Origin: JAUPKT01 sp964427855 | Lineage (GTDB): Bacteria > Desulfobacterota > Desulfomonilia > Desulfomonilales > Desulfomonilaceae | NCBI GenBank assembly: GCA_964427855.1 | Contig: CAYRVH010000005.1 | Coordinates: forward strand, 1-64,000 | DNA length: 64,000 nucleotides | Reading direction: 5' to 3' | Shown here: positions 53,128-60,580 of the stretch, one piece after another | Layout: each line of letters starts with the position of its first letter | Numbering within the stretch: position 1 is the first letter of the stretch | Translations under genes and position numbers: made by a program | Notes under the pieces: generated by a model | What the model saw: the letters and a program-made list of their open reading frames with translations, nothing else | What the model was told of the DNA's origin: nothing | Databases searched by the model: none

Positions 53128-54264
53128 TCAACCGTATCGAGCAAGAACATCGTCGGCAATCTCCATGCGGGCCCGCTCAGACGTGGTGCCCGCAATGGCG
53201 CTGTACTTTGCATCCCGGTAGGCCTGCTCGATAATATTGCCTGAGACATAGCCTTGGCCGCTCAATATCTGCAAAGCCATACCAGCAACTCTTTCCGCAG
53301 CCTCTGAGGCGAACACCTTTGCACACCTCACGAGCGTTTTCCGTTCATCCTTGCTTGCGGAAATCATCCAACCTGCGCGAAACGCGAGCAGCTGAGACGA
53401 CTGATACAGCGTCAACATTTCCGCGAGCTTGAAACGGATCTCCTGGTGGGCAAAGATGGGCTTTCCGTCTCGGCGGTGGGCCTGGGCGTAGGCCTTGGCC
53501 ATGGCTATCACGGCGTTCATGAGACCTACTGACGACACAGAAAGGATCAAGTCTTCAGTCTGGCGCAAGAAATGAAGCAGCGTCGATTCGTGAAACGGGC
53601 CGAAAAACAATTCCTTTGGAACCTCCACGTCGCGCAGCTTCACAGACGACACCGAAAGCCCACGATACCCAAGCGTTTTCATCCTCGGCCCCACCGTCAC
53701 GCCTTCTTGGTCAGGTCGGACCAAGCACACTGTCTTGTCGCCGCCTTCATCCAGGACGACGGCGATCCAATCTGCGATAGGCGCATTCGTCACAAAGTCC
53801 TTGTCAGCGCTCACAAGTAACCCGTCCCCGACGCGAGAGAAAGCAGCCGCACATCCCTCCGCGTCACTGTGCGCCGGCTCTGTGATTCCCACAGCGCCTA
53901 TCGTTCCTCCCCCTGCAACTGAGCGCGCGATCTCTGCGGCTGTCGGGCTCTTGCAAAAGCCCTTCAGAAGTCCGCCAAAAAGTCTAGCAGTGACTTCGAC
54001 TGATATGAAGAGTGATCGCGATATGCCTGCCAGTTCCTCTTGCGCTGCCAAGAGATGGAGCGTCTGGGGCGCGGCCTCCGGTCCAACCCCAAGGCGTAGG
54101 TAATCTGTGGAGCCGAGGTCTTCAAGAAACCGTGTCGTGATGCGACGAAGGGTCGAAACGTCGCAGCTTTCGAGCGATTCCACGTCGGTCAGCGCCTCGG
54201 CATCAAAGATCGCCACGACCCTGTTCTTTAAGTCATGATCTTCCGCGCACCAGTCAAAATTCAT
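53128..54264 (-). CDS. divergent acyl-CoA dehydrogenase-like flavoprotein
   Basis: 378 residues. It keeps acyl-CoA dehydrogenase landmarks (GTIGAVGITEPAHSDAEGCAAAF, MKTLGYRGLSVSSVKLRDVEVP, LQILSGQGYVSGNIIEQAYRDAKYSAIAGTTSE), but the position of the common catalytic Glu (YEGT) is Ala358 in AIAGT. The N-terminal domain is shorter and poorly conserved. It could be an inactive partner subunit of the neighbouring dehydrogenase or use a base elsewhere. It starts 10 bases after the end of that dehydrogenase gene and ends 130 bases before the carboxyltransferase, within one operon. Confidence 0.85.
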   Translation of the reverse strand: MNFDWCAEDHDLKNRVVAIFDAEALTDVESLESCDVSTLRRITTRFLEDLGSTDYLRLGVGPEAAPQTLHLLAAQEELAGISRSLFISVEVTARLFGGLLKGFCKSPTAAEIARSVAGGGTIGAVGITEPAHSDAEGCAAAFSRVGDGLLVSADKDFVTNAPIADWIAVVLDEGGDKTVCLVRPDQEGVTVGPRMKTLGYRGLSVSSVKLRDVEVPKELFFGPFHESTLLHFLRQTEDLILSVSSVGLMNAVIAMAKAYAQAHRRDGKPIFAHQEIRFKLAEMLTLYQSSQLLAFRAGWMISASKDERKTLVRCAKVFASEAAERVAGMALQILSGQGYVSGNIIEQAYRDAKYSAIAGTTSERARMEIADDVLARYG

Positions 54265-54274
54265 GCCCGTAACC

Positions 54275-55417
54275 CTACATCAATCGTGAGATGAGAACCT
54301 TTTGCACGTCAGAGGTGCCGCCGCCGATGGGCGCAAGCCTGCTGTCTCGAAACACGCGTTCCACGTCGTACTCGTGGCAATAGCCGTATCCCCCCATTAG
54401 CCCGACCGCGTCGTTGGTAGGATTGAGGGACCAGTCGCCTATAAAGAGTTTTGCCACCGCGGCTTCAAGGTGGTTCAACGGTCTTCCCTGATCTTTGCAC
54501 CATGCTATTCGATAGACCAGTGATCGGGCCGCTTCCAGGAATATTTTCATGTCGGCCAGCTTGTGCTTCACCGCTTGGAAGTACGCGATCGGCTTTCCAA
54601 ACTGCTCCCGCTGTTTCGCATACCGACTGCATCGCTCTAATAGGAACGATACCGCGCCCAAAAATGGGGCCAAAAGGGCGCTGCGATCCCATTCTACGGT
54701 CTGCATCGCCATCATGAAGCCGTTCCCCTCTACGCCCAACAAATTTTGATACGGAATCTGGCAGTCTTCGAAGACGAGTTCGGACGTGGGCGAGGTGCGT
54801 ACTCCCATCTTGTGGAGACTCCTGCTTACCGTGAAACCCGGCGTCCCCTTTTCCACGATAAATGCAGATATGCCGGCATGACCGGCTGACCGATCTGTCT
54901 TGGCGTAGATAACAGCGACGTCCGCGATCGCGCCGTTGGTGATGAACATCTTGGAACCGTTGAGCACCCAGGAGTCTCCTGAACGCGCCGCCCGAGTTCT
55001 TATGGACGCTACGTCAGATCCTGCGCCTGGCTCTGTCAAACCCATGCAGCCCACCCATTCTCCAGAGGCAAGCTTCGGTATGTACGCATGCCGCTGTTCG
55101 TCAGTTCCGTGGCGAAAGATGGTGTCCGCGCACAAATAAGTATGCGCCCCGTAACTCAACGTCAAACCGCCGTCCACACCCGCCTCGCCAAGGGCCTCCG
55201 CCGCCAGTACCGACGTCATCACGTCTGCGCCGCCGCCCCCAAACTCCTCGGGAAAGTGCAATCCCAAGATGCCGAATTCGCCTAATTTCTTCCACGATTG
55301 CCAATCAAATTCCTCGCGCAGGTCGTGCTCTTGAACCCGCGGCGCTATTTCTTTCTTCGCGAATTTCAACACCTGCTCTTTGAACAAGAGCTGCTCAGGC
55401 GTTAATTCGAAATCCAT
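54275..55417 (-). CDS. acyl-CoA dehydrogenase (isovaleryl/long-chain-like)
   Basis: 380 residues. Family blocks: FPEEFGGGGADVMTSVLAAEALGEAG, MGLTEPGAGSDVASIRTRA, NGSKMFITNG, FMMAMQTVEWDRSALLAPFLGA and the C-terminal GGYGYCHEYDVERVFRDSRLAPIGGGTSDVQK. The short-chain catalytic Glu is replaced by Gly366, while E242/D244 lie near the helix where isovaleryl-CoA and long-chain enzymes place their base. It is the first enzyme gene after tetR (overlap 16 bases) and, by analogy with leucine catabolism, may make the enoyl-CoA carboxylated by the downstream enzyme. GAGGG sits 6 bases before the ATG. Confidence 0.92.
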   Translation of the reverse strand: MDFELTPEQLLFKEQVLKFAKKEIAPRVQEHDLREEFDWQSWKKLGEFGILGLHFPEEFGGGGADVMTSVLAAEALGEAGVDGGLTLSYGAHTYLCADTIFRHGTDEQRHAYIPKLASGEWVGCMGLTEPGAGSDVASIRTRAARSGDSWVLNGSKMFITNGAIADVAVIYAKTDRSAGHAGISAFIVEKGTPGFTVSRSLHKMGVRTSPTSELVFEDCQIPYQNLLGVEGNGFMMAMQTVEWDRSALLAPFLGAVSFLLERCSRYAKQREQFGKPIAYFQAVKHKLADMKIFLEAARSLVYRIAWCKDQGRPLNHLEAAVAKLFIGDWSLNPTNDAVGLMGGYGYCHEYDVERVFRDSRLAPIGGGTSDVQKVLISRLM

Positions 55418-56064
55418 TTTCGACCCTCATGGTGGGTTGGCTGAGGATAGGCCCCAGAAAAAAACACCGTCAAAAGACTCTCAGCGATCCGTTTTTTTTG
55501 ATTTTTTCCCCTCAACGGATGATTCTCGAGAACCATAGTAGAAACAAAGGTCTCTACTGCGCCCAAAAAAATATACGTCAAATATCTCGGCTTGATATCA
55601 GTCCTCACGGACCCTTCTGCTTGGGCTTGGGAAATCATCCTTTCGATCCCGTCCATAAACTGCTTGAAATACACAAGACGAGGCGGCGTGAGATTCGTTG
55701 ATGAACGGGAAATCTCAGTGATAAAGATGTGAACGAGATCAGGCCGCTTCTCGTACTGATCCAGAAAGTAGGCCACGAGAGCGCCTAGTTTGTCCTCTAC
55801 ACCGTGATACGTTGCTTCGCATTCGTCCATCTTTGCAAAGAGGCCGTTCCACCATTCTGCGAGGATGACATCAAAAAGCTGAGTCTTGCTCTTGAAATAG
55901 TGGTACACTAACCCATACGAGATGCCCGCTTCTTGGGCGATGTCTGTGATTCGCGCCTGATGAAACCCTTTCTTGCGGATGACGCGGCACGCCGCGTCGA
56001 AGATAAGGGCTTCTTTATCCCTTCGTTCGTGGTTGAACTTGCCGAGAGGTGTCATGGCGGACAT
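55402..56064 (-). CDS. TetR/AcrR family transcriptional regulator
   Basis: 220 residues. The N-terminal helix-turn-helix (LIFDAACRVIRKKGFHQARITDIAQEAGISYGLVYHYFKSKTQLFDVILAEWW) is a standard TetR domain; the C-terminal part resembles ligand-binding domains of fatty-acid/CoA-responsive members (FadR/AcrR-type). It is the first gene of the operon and its end overlaps the acyl-CoA dehydrogenase start by 16 bases. A perfect palindrome lies just upstream of its start (56076-56093), so autoregulation of the whole operon is likely. The inducer is probably an acyl-CoA of this pathway (inference). Confidence 0.92.
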   Translation of the reverse strand: MSAMTPLGKFNHERRDKEALIFDAACRVIRKKGFHQARITDIAQEAGISYGLVYHYFKSKTQLFDVILAEWWNGLFAKMDECEATYHGVEDKLGALVAYFLDQYEKRPDLVHIFITEISRSSTNLTPPRLVYFKQFMDGIERMISQAQAEGSVRTDIKPRYLTYIFLGAVETFVSTMVLENHPLRGKNQKKRIAESLLTVFFSGAYPQPTHHEGRKWISN

Positions 56065-56075
56065 GTATCAGGAAT

Positions 56076-56093
56076 TGATTGATTTGTCAATCA
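56076..56093. promoter_or_regulatory. candidate TetR operator (perfect 7-4-7 palindrome)
   Basis: TGATTGA-TTTG-TCAATCA, exact over both 7-base arms, 12 bases before the tetR start codon. On the minus strand TTGACA (complement of 56085-56090) within the palindrome could serve as a -35 element. Position and symmetry fit a TetR-family autoregulatory site. Confidence 0.65.
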
Positions 56094-56166
56094 GATTTTC
56101 GAGCGCCGGAATCCCATCATTTCGAGGGATCGGGCCTCGAACGAGACTGATACCCCGCGACGCCAT

Positions 56167-56270
56167 GTCATTTCCAAGGAGTCTCGCGACTGAGAAACCT
56201 TTCTCGCTGGGTCAAGATTTCTTGCTNNNNNNNNNNNNNNNNNNNNNNNNNNNNNNTTGGTCGAAATGAC
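56167..56270. repeat. dispersed inverted-repeat element, family A (copy 4), split by an assembly gap
   Basis: GTCATTTCCAAGGAG...GACTGAGAAACC...CTCGCTGGGTCAAGATTTCTTGCT then 30 N (56227-56256), then TTGGTCGAAATGAC. The two sequenced sides add up to 74 bases, exactly the length of copy 1, so the true gap may be near zero. The rest of 56094-56439 shows only CGAAATGACAGA-type repeat debris. Confidence 0.8.
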
Positions 56271-56439
56271 AGAGTGGGAGTGCTCAAAATAGCAGGAAGG
56301 GAAGCGCTCGAAATGACAGAACGGCACGGTCGATATGACGACTATGACATCCAATGCGTGAGCACTCCCGAGAAACTGTATAGAATGCAACGGGCACCTT
56401 TTCGCGATATTCCAACACTTTCTTCTCATCGGAGGCCTT

Positions 56440-57198
56440 ATGGACGTAGTCATCGAAAAAAACAATCCCGTGTGGACCATTATCCTGAATCGACCTGAAC
56501 GTCGCAACGCCGTGGATAGACGCATGGCGGATCAGCTTGCTGAAGCGTTTCGGAAGTTTGACGCGGCAGAGGAAGCGGCCGTGGCTGTGTTATGGGGATC
56601 TGGAGGTTGCTTCTGCGCGGGGGCTGACCTGAAGGCGTTTTCAAGGGGCGACGGCAACAGGCTCAGCCGCGACATGTCCCAAGACGGTCCCATGGGGCCG
56701 ACGCGAATGCTCCTCTCAAAACCTGTCATAGCCGCCGTCTCGGGGTTCGCTGTAGCAGGCGGCCTGGAGCTGGCGTGTTGGTGCGACCTGCGAGTCGCTG
56801 AGCAAGACGCTGTATTCGGGGTGTATTGCCGGAGGTACGGCGTACCGCTCATAGACGGAGGGACGCAGCGGCTGCCGAGGCTCATCGGAATCAGTAGAGC
56901 CATGGACATGATACTCACAGGCCGGCCTGTCTCCGGACAGGTGGCCTATGCCATGGGGCTCGTGAATTATGTGGCGGCGCCTGGCATGTCGCGATCCGAG
57001 GCCGAACGCATTGGCAGAGAGCTCGCTCAACATCCTTTTCAGTGTCTCAAAAGCGATCGTGAAGCGGTCTATAGAGGATTCGACTTGCCGTTTTTAGAGG
57101 CTATGGCCCTCGAGTTCAATTTGGGAATGAGGGTGATCGAAAGCGGCGAAGCCCGACGAGGAGCCGAAACATTTGCGGCTCAGAGAAAGAGACAATAG
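56440..57198 (+). CDS. enoyl-CoA hydratase/isomerase family protein
   Basis: 252 residues, crotonase fold. Oxyanion-hole pieces are GSGGCFCAGADLKAF and AAVSGFAVAGGLELACWCDLRVA. The region that carries catalytic Glu residues in true hydratases reads FGVYCRRYGVPLIDGGTQRLPRLIG: Asp-Gly-Gly replaces the usual Pro-Glu arrangement, as in the EchA subgroup with undefined activity. CGGAGG lies just before ATG 56440. It is divergent from the tetR-led operon and followed by an IS remnant, so an operon link is not evident. Confidence 0.87.
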   Translation: MDVVIEKNNPVWTIILNRPERRNAVDRRMADQLAEAFRKFDAAEEAAVAVLWGSGGCFCAGADLKAFSRGDGNRLSRDMSQDGPMGPTRMLLSKPVIAAVSGFAVAGGLELACWCDLRVAEQDAVFGVYCRRYGVPLIDGGTQRLPRLIGISRAMDMILTGRPVSGQVAYAMGLVNYVAAPGMSRSEAERIGRELAQHPFQCLKSDREAVYRGFDLPFLEAMALEFNLGMRVIESGEARRGAETFAAQRKRQ

Positions 57199-57204
57199 GG
57201 GTTT

Positions 57205-57474
57205 GTTGACAGCCTAGATCAGTATGGTTGGAAAGAGCGGTGGAGGGACAACATAGTCGTCGAGCGTCTGTGGAAGCGCATCAAATAGGAGGAGGTGTGT
57301 CTAAAGGCGTATGACTCTCTCGTAGATGCCCGGAAGCAACTGCAGGCCTATTTCCACTATTACAACCAACGGAGGCGACACCACGGCCTTGACGGAAGGA
57401 CTCCCAATGAGGTCTACTTCGGTACTTTCTCACAGACCCCCGTAGCAGCACGAACCAGCAGCTACCACTTATAA
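57205..57474 (+). pseudogene. IS3-family transposase (OrfB C-terminus) remnant
   Basis: About 90 codons: WRDNIVVERLWKRIK-stop-EEVCLKAYDSLVDARKQLQAYFHYYNQRRRHHGLDGRTPNEVYF, ending TAA at 57472. This is the rve/DDE integrase C-terminus of IS3-family OrfB (usual text DNxxVERLWRSxKYEEVYLKAY). An in-frame TAG replaces the Tyr of the IKYEEV motif and the N-terminal two thirds are missing. The final AGCAGCTACCACTTA stretch recurs at 59409-59445. Confidence 0.85.
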
Positions 57475-57559
57475 AAATCGTACGGCGTCCGAAGAATCTA
57501 GGCCATTACTATGAGAATGACGGACCGTAACGTGTTGTTTCCGAAAGGAGTTATTCAAA

Positions 57560-57913
57560 ATGGCAAATTCGATAACGGCAAAGGAACTGAAAGAAATTGT
57601 AGCCAGCGGTGCGAAACTGCGTATCCTGGATGTCAGGCGAAAAGCAGATATGGAAGCGGCGCCGCAAAAAATAGAAGGGGCCTCATGGCATGATCCCGAA
57701 AGGGTTGATGAGTGGATCGGTGAGATCGGATCTGATCAAAGTGTAGTTGTGTACTGCGTTAAAGGAGGTTCTGTGAGTCAGTCGGTAGGAAACCGTCTAG
57801 AGCAAGAAAATATTGACGTCAAGTTTATCCATGGCGGCATCATGGCATGGAAAGATCTGGACGGACCAGTGGAGGAATCTGCGGGTGCGTTGCGGAACAG
57901 CCACTCCGGATAG
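57560..57913 (+). CDS. rhodanese-like sulfurtransferase domain protein
   Basis: 117 residues, single rhodanese domain. MANSITAKELKEIVASGAKLRILDVRRKADMEAAPQ at the N-terminus and the active-site loop VVVYCVKGGSVSQSVGNRL with the catalytic Cys; then FIHGGIMAWKDLDGPV. AAGGAG lies 9 bases before ATG. Single-domain rhodaneses with this text commonly precede chrA in chromate-resistance cassettes, as here, where chrA follows directly. It probably handles sulfur or acts as a sensor in that cassette (inference). Confidence 0.9.
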   Translation: MANSITAKELKEIVASGAKLRILDVRRKADMEAAPQKIEGASWHDPERVDEWIGEIGSDQSVVVYCVKGGSVSQSVGNRLEQENIDVKFIHGGIMAWKDLDGPVEESAGALRNSHSG

Positions 57914-57919
57914 GAATAC

Positions 57920-58043
57920 ATGCCCCACACAAGCCAGGCGAATAGGACCGAAGGAGACATGACATGTGAGGGCCGCGCTGGTTCAGTTACATTTGCTGAA
58001 GCATTTTGGGTCTGGTTAAAGGTCGCGCTCAATAGCTTCGGGG
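57920..58043 (+). pseudogene. 5' end of chrA, out of frame with the main ORF
   Basis: From ATG 57920 (AGGA upstream) the frame encodes TFAEAFWVWLKVALNSFG, the conserved N-terminus of ChrA, up to a G-run (58040-58043). Then the frame is lost. In the other frame the next residues are PAGQIAVMHRYLVED, the expected continuation of FGGPAGQIA. Adding one G to the GGGG run would join both parts. Confidence 0.75.
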
Positions 58044-58065
58044 TCCGGCAGGACAAATCGCGGTC

Positions 58066-59343
58066 ATGCATCGTTACCTCGTGGAAGATAAGAAATGGAT
58101 CAGCGAAAGCCGTTTCCTCCACGCTCTCAATTATTGTATGCTTCTTCCAGGCCCTGAAGCCCAGCAACTGGCCACGTATATCGGTTGGCTCCTCCACAAG
58201 ACTCCAGGGGGTGTTGTGGCGGGGACCGTCTTCGTGATCCCCGGGTTCCTGTTCATGCTTGTTCTGAGCATCTTGTATGGCGGTTATCATAACCTCAGTC
58301 TTGTTCAATGGCTCTTTTTCGGCCTCAAGCCGGCGGTACTGGCCGTCGTGCTGGAAGCCGTCCTGCGAATCGGCAAACGGGCGCTGAAAAACACAATGAT
58401 GGTCATCCTAGCTGCTGCGGCATTCGTGGCGATCTTCTTTTATGATGTGCCCTTCCCTCTGATCGTGTTGTCCACTGCGGTTGTAGGGTTCCTGGGTCAC
58501 CGGCTCCGACCCGAAGCCTTTGGCCTTAATCAGGCTGGGGCGAGCAGTCACGCAGCGTGCGATGCGCCTGTCTTGGACAATCTGTTGGATTCAGGCGCCG
58601 CTTCTCATGTCCGTCCTTCTCTCTTAAGATCCCTGGGTGTCTTGTTGGTATGGTCGGCCCTATGGTTCAGTCCAATCATCCTTTTATTTCTCTATCTCGG
58701 ATCGCAGAGCATCTTTTTTCAACAAGGAATCTTCTTTAGTAAGACTGCGGTCGTAACGTTCGGAGGGGCTTACGCTGTCTTGGCATACGTTGCACAGGAA
58801 GCCGTCGATTCATACGGGTGGCTGAAACCGGGTGAGATGTTAGACGGGTTGGGTCTGGCAGAAACAACCCCTGGTCCTCTCATCCTGGTCCTTCAGTTTG
58901 TCGGATTTCTGGGAGCGTATCGGAACCCGGGTGAGCTTGACCCCATGCTGGCGGGGGTGCTTGCCTCCATGCTCACTATATGGGTGACTTTCGCGCCGTG
59001 CTTCCTGTGGATATTCCTCGGCGCACCTTACGTCGAAAGGCTCCGTGGGAACAAGTCGCTTGGCGCGGCAATGTCTTCCATCACCGCCGGAGTCGTCGGA
59101 GTGGTCCTCAATCTGGCGGTTTGGTTGTCCCTTAACATGATATTCGGGTCGCTTCGAGACGTATACTTTCTCGGAGCACATTTGCAGGTCCCGGTCATGG
59201 CAACGGTCAATATGCCAACGCTTGTAATCGCCGTCGTGGCTCTCCTGGCTCTCTTCAGATTCAAGATCGGACTGATCCCCACCATTGCAGGGTGCGCTGT
59301 ACTGGGAGCGGCATATCAGGTTACGAAATCGGTCATCTGGTAG
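58066..59343 (+). CDS. chrA: chromate transporter ChrA, with a 1-base deletion upstream
   Basis: 425 residues as read from ATG 58066 (MHRYLVEDKKWISESRF); the natural start is at 57920 in another frame. The CHR-family text is clear: LHALNYCMLLPGPEAQQLATYIGWLLHKTPGG, and in the second half YAVLAYVAQEAVDSYGWLKPGEMLDGLGLAETTPGPLILVLQFVGF. About ten membrane segments in two homologous halves. ChrA exports chromate, driven by the proton motive force. The missing G at 58040-58043 removes about 40 residues, including the FGGPAGQIA motif, so the gene is either inactive or the base is a sequencing error. The cassette lies between two ends of the same IS. Confidence 0.88.
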   Translation: MHRYLVEDKKWISESRFLHALNYCMLLPGPEAQQLATYIGWLLHKTPGGVVAGTVFVIPGFLFMLVLSILYGGYHNLSLVQWLFFGLKPAVLAVVLEAVLRIGKRALKNTMMVILAAAAFVAIFFYDVPFPLIVLSTAVVGFLGHRLRPEAFGLNQAGASSHAACDAPVLDNLLDSGAASHVRPSLLRSLGVLLVWSALWFSPIILLFLYLGSQSIFFQQGIFFSKTAVVTFGGAYAVLAYVAQEAVDSYGWLKPGEMLDGLGLAETTPGPLILVLQFVGFLGAYRNPGELDPMLAGVLASMLTIWVTFAPCFLWIFLGAPYVERLRGNKSLGAAMSSITAGVVGVVLNLAVWLSLNMIFGSLRDVYFLGAHLQVPVMATVNMPTLVIAVVALLALFRFKIGLIPTIAGCAVLGAAYQVTKSVIW

Positions 59344-59408
59344 GTTGCGAGCCCCTAGGCGCTGTCGGATTTACTGGAATCTCCCAATTCATGGGAGTTT
59401 CAAGCGCA

Positions 59409-59445
59409 ACCCCTAGCAGCAGGAACCAGCAGCTACCACTTAAAA
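59409..59445 (+). mobile_element. remnant of an IS3-like end (second copy)
   Basis: ACCCCTAGCAGCAGGAACCAGCAGCTACCACTTAAAA-type text matches the end of the transposase remnant at 57436-57477 with about three differences over 35 bases. It is in direct orientation with the first copy and lies just after chrA. Confidence 0.7.
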
Positions 59446-59489
59446 TTCTCATTCCGTTGTACAAAGAAGCCAGACCAGCTAGATCCTCG

Positions 59490-60371
59490 TCAATGCAGCA
59501 GCACCTTAAGAAACTCCTCGTCAGCATACGAAAGCGTCTTATCTTTGCTCAAGACCACGTCGATGTCTAAAATGAGAGGTCCTTCTTTGAGCGGAAGGCA
59601 CAGCAGCCGACCGGCTGCAAGGTCCTCGTCCACTCCCATCCGGGCCAGCAACGTGACGCCATTGCCGGTGATGACCATTTCCTTGAGGAAATCCACGTTG
59701 CCCGTCTCCAAGAACGCTGAGGTAAAGATGCCTCGGTCTTCGAAAACGCGATCCACCACTCTTCGCGTTCCGGAACCCTTTTCCCTCAAAATCAGATTTT
59801 CGCCCTTGAGATCTTCCAAGGACACGAGCCCTTTCTCGCAAAGTGGATGCCCAGGCGCTGCGAGCAGGACCAGCTCATCCTTCATGAAGGGGATGGCCTT
59901 GAGTTTGTCGTGATAGGGCAGTCGGCCCACAATCGCAAAGTCGTTTCGCCCTTCCAAAACGCTGCGAAGCATGCTCTCAGAGCTGCCTTCATCCACCTGT
60001 ATTTGTATCTGTGGGAACGCTTTGCGGAATTTTGCTATGTAACTTGCAAGGAAATGCCGCACCAAGGTTTTCGTGCTGCCGATGCGGAGAGGCGGCGAAA
60101 TGAGTCTGCTCTCCTCATAAATAATCTTCTCGGCTTCCGCCACCAGGGAAAAGATCTTTTCCGTAATCTGGAACAACCTTTTCCCCGCGTCGGTGAGCTC
60201 CAGCGGTTTTTTTGATCTATGGAAAAGTTTGATCCCGCACTGGGTTTCAAGCGCCTTTATCTGGAGGCTGACCGCCGGCTGGGTAATGAAAAGTCTATCC
60301 GCTGCCCTGGTAATGCTGCCAAGGCTTGCAGTGTAAAAGAAGGCCTTCAATTGATTGAGGCTCAGATCCAT
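59490..60371 (-). CDS. LysR family transcriptional regulator
   Basis: 293 residues from ATG 60371 (MDLSLNQLKAFFYTA); ATG 60416 would add 15 unconserved residues. The N-terminal wHTH LNQLKAFFYTASLGSITRAADRLFITQPAVSLQIKALETQCG is typical, followed by a periplasmic-binding-like effector domain (LRIGSTKTLVRHFLASYIAKFRKAFPQIQI). It is closest in pattern to CysL/YeiE-like members. It diverges from the flavoprotein genes across about 210 bases and is likely to control them; the effector is unknown. No strong ribosome site is seen for either start. Confidence 0.92.
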   Translation of the reverse strand: MDLSLNQLKAFFYTASLGSITRAADRLFITQPAVSLQIKALETQCGIKLFHRSKKPLELTDAGKRLFQITEKIFSLVAEAEKIIYEESRLISPPLRIGSTKTLVRHFLASYIAKFRKAFPQIQIQVDEGSSESMLRSVLEGRNDFAIVGRLPYHDKLKAIPFMKDELVLLAAPGHPLCEKGLVSLEDLKGENLILREKGSGTRRVVDRVFEDRGIFTSAFLETGNVDFLKEMVITGNGVTLLARMGVDEDLAAGRLLCLPLKEGPLILDIDVVLSKDKTLSYADEEFLKVLLH

Positions 60372-60580
60372 GTGCAGGGTCGGGCAAGGATCATAAGTTT
60401 TGTTTATAGTCAGCATTAAAATTACTGCTTTGACATGTCAAGAAAAATATTGCCTAGTGTAATTGCCCGTCAGTTTCCGTCAAAAGCAATCAACAGACGC
60501 ACGACGGGGACGCGATGTATTTCTTTTACTCGAATGAACGATGACCAATTCACAAGGTATCAGGATCAAGGAGGAGCCTT

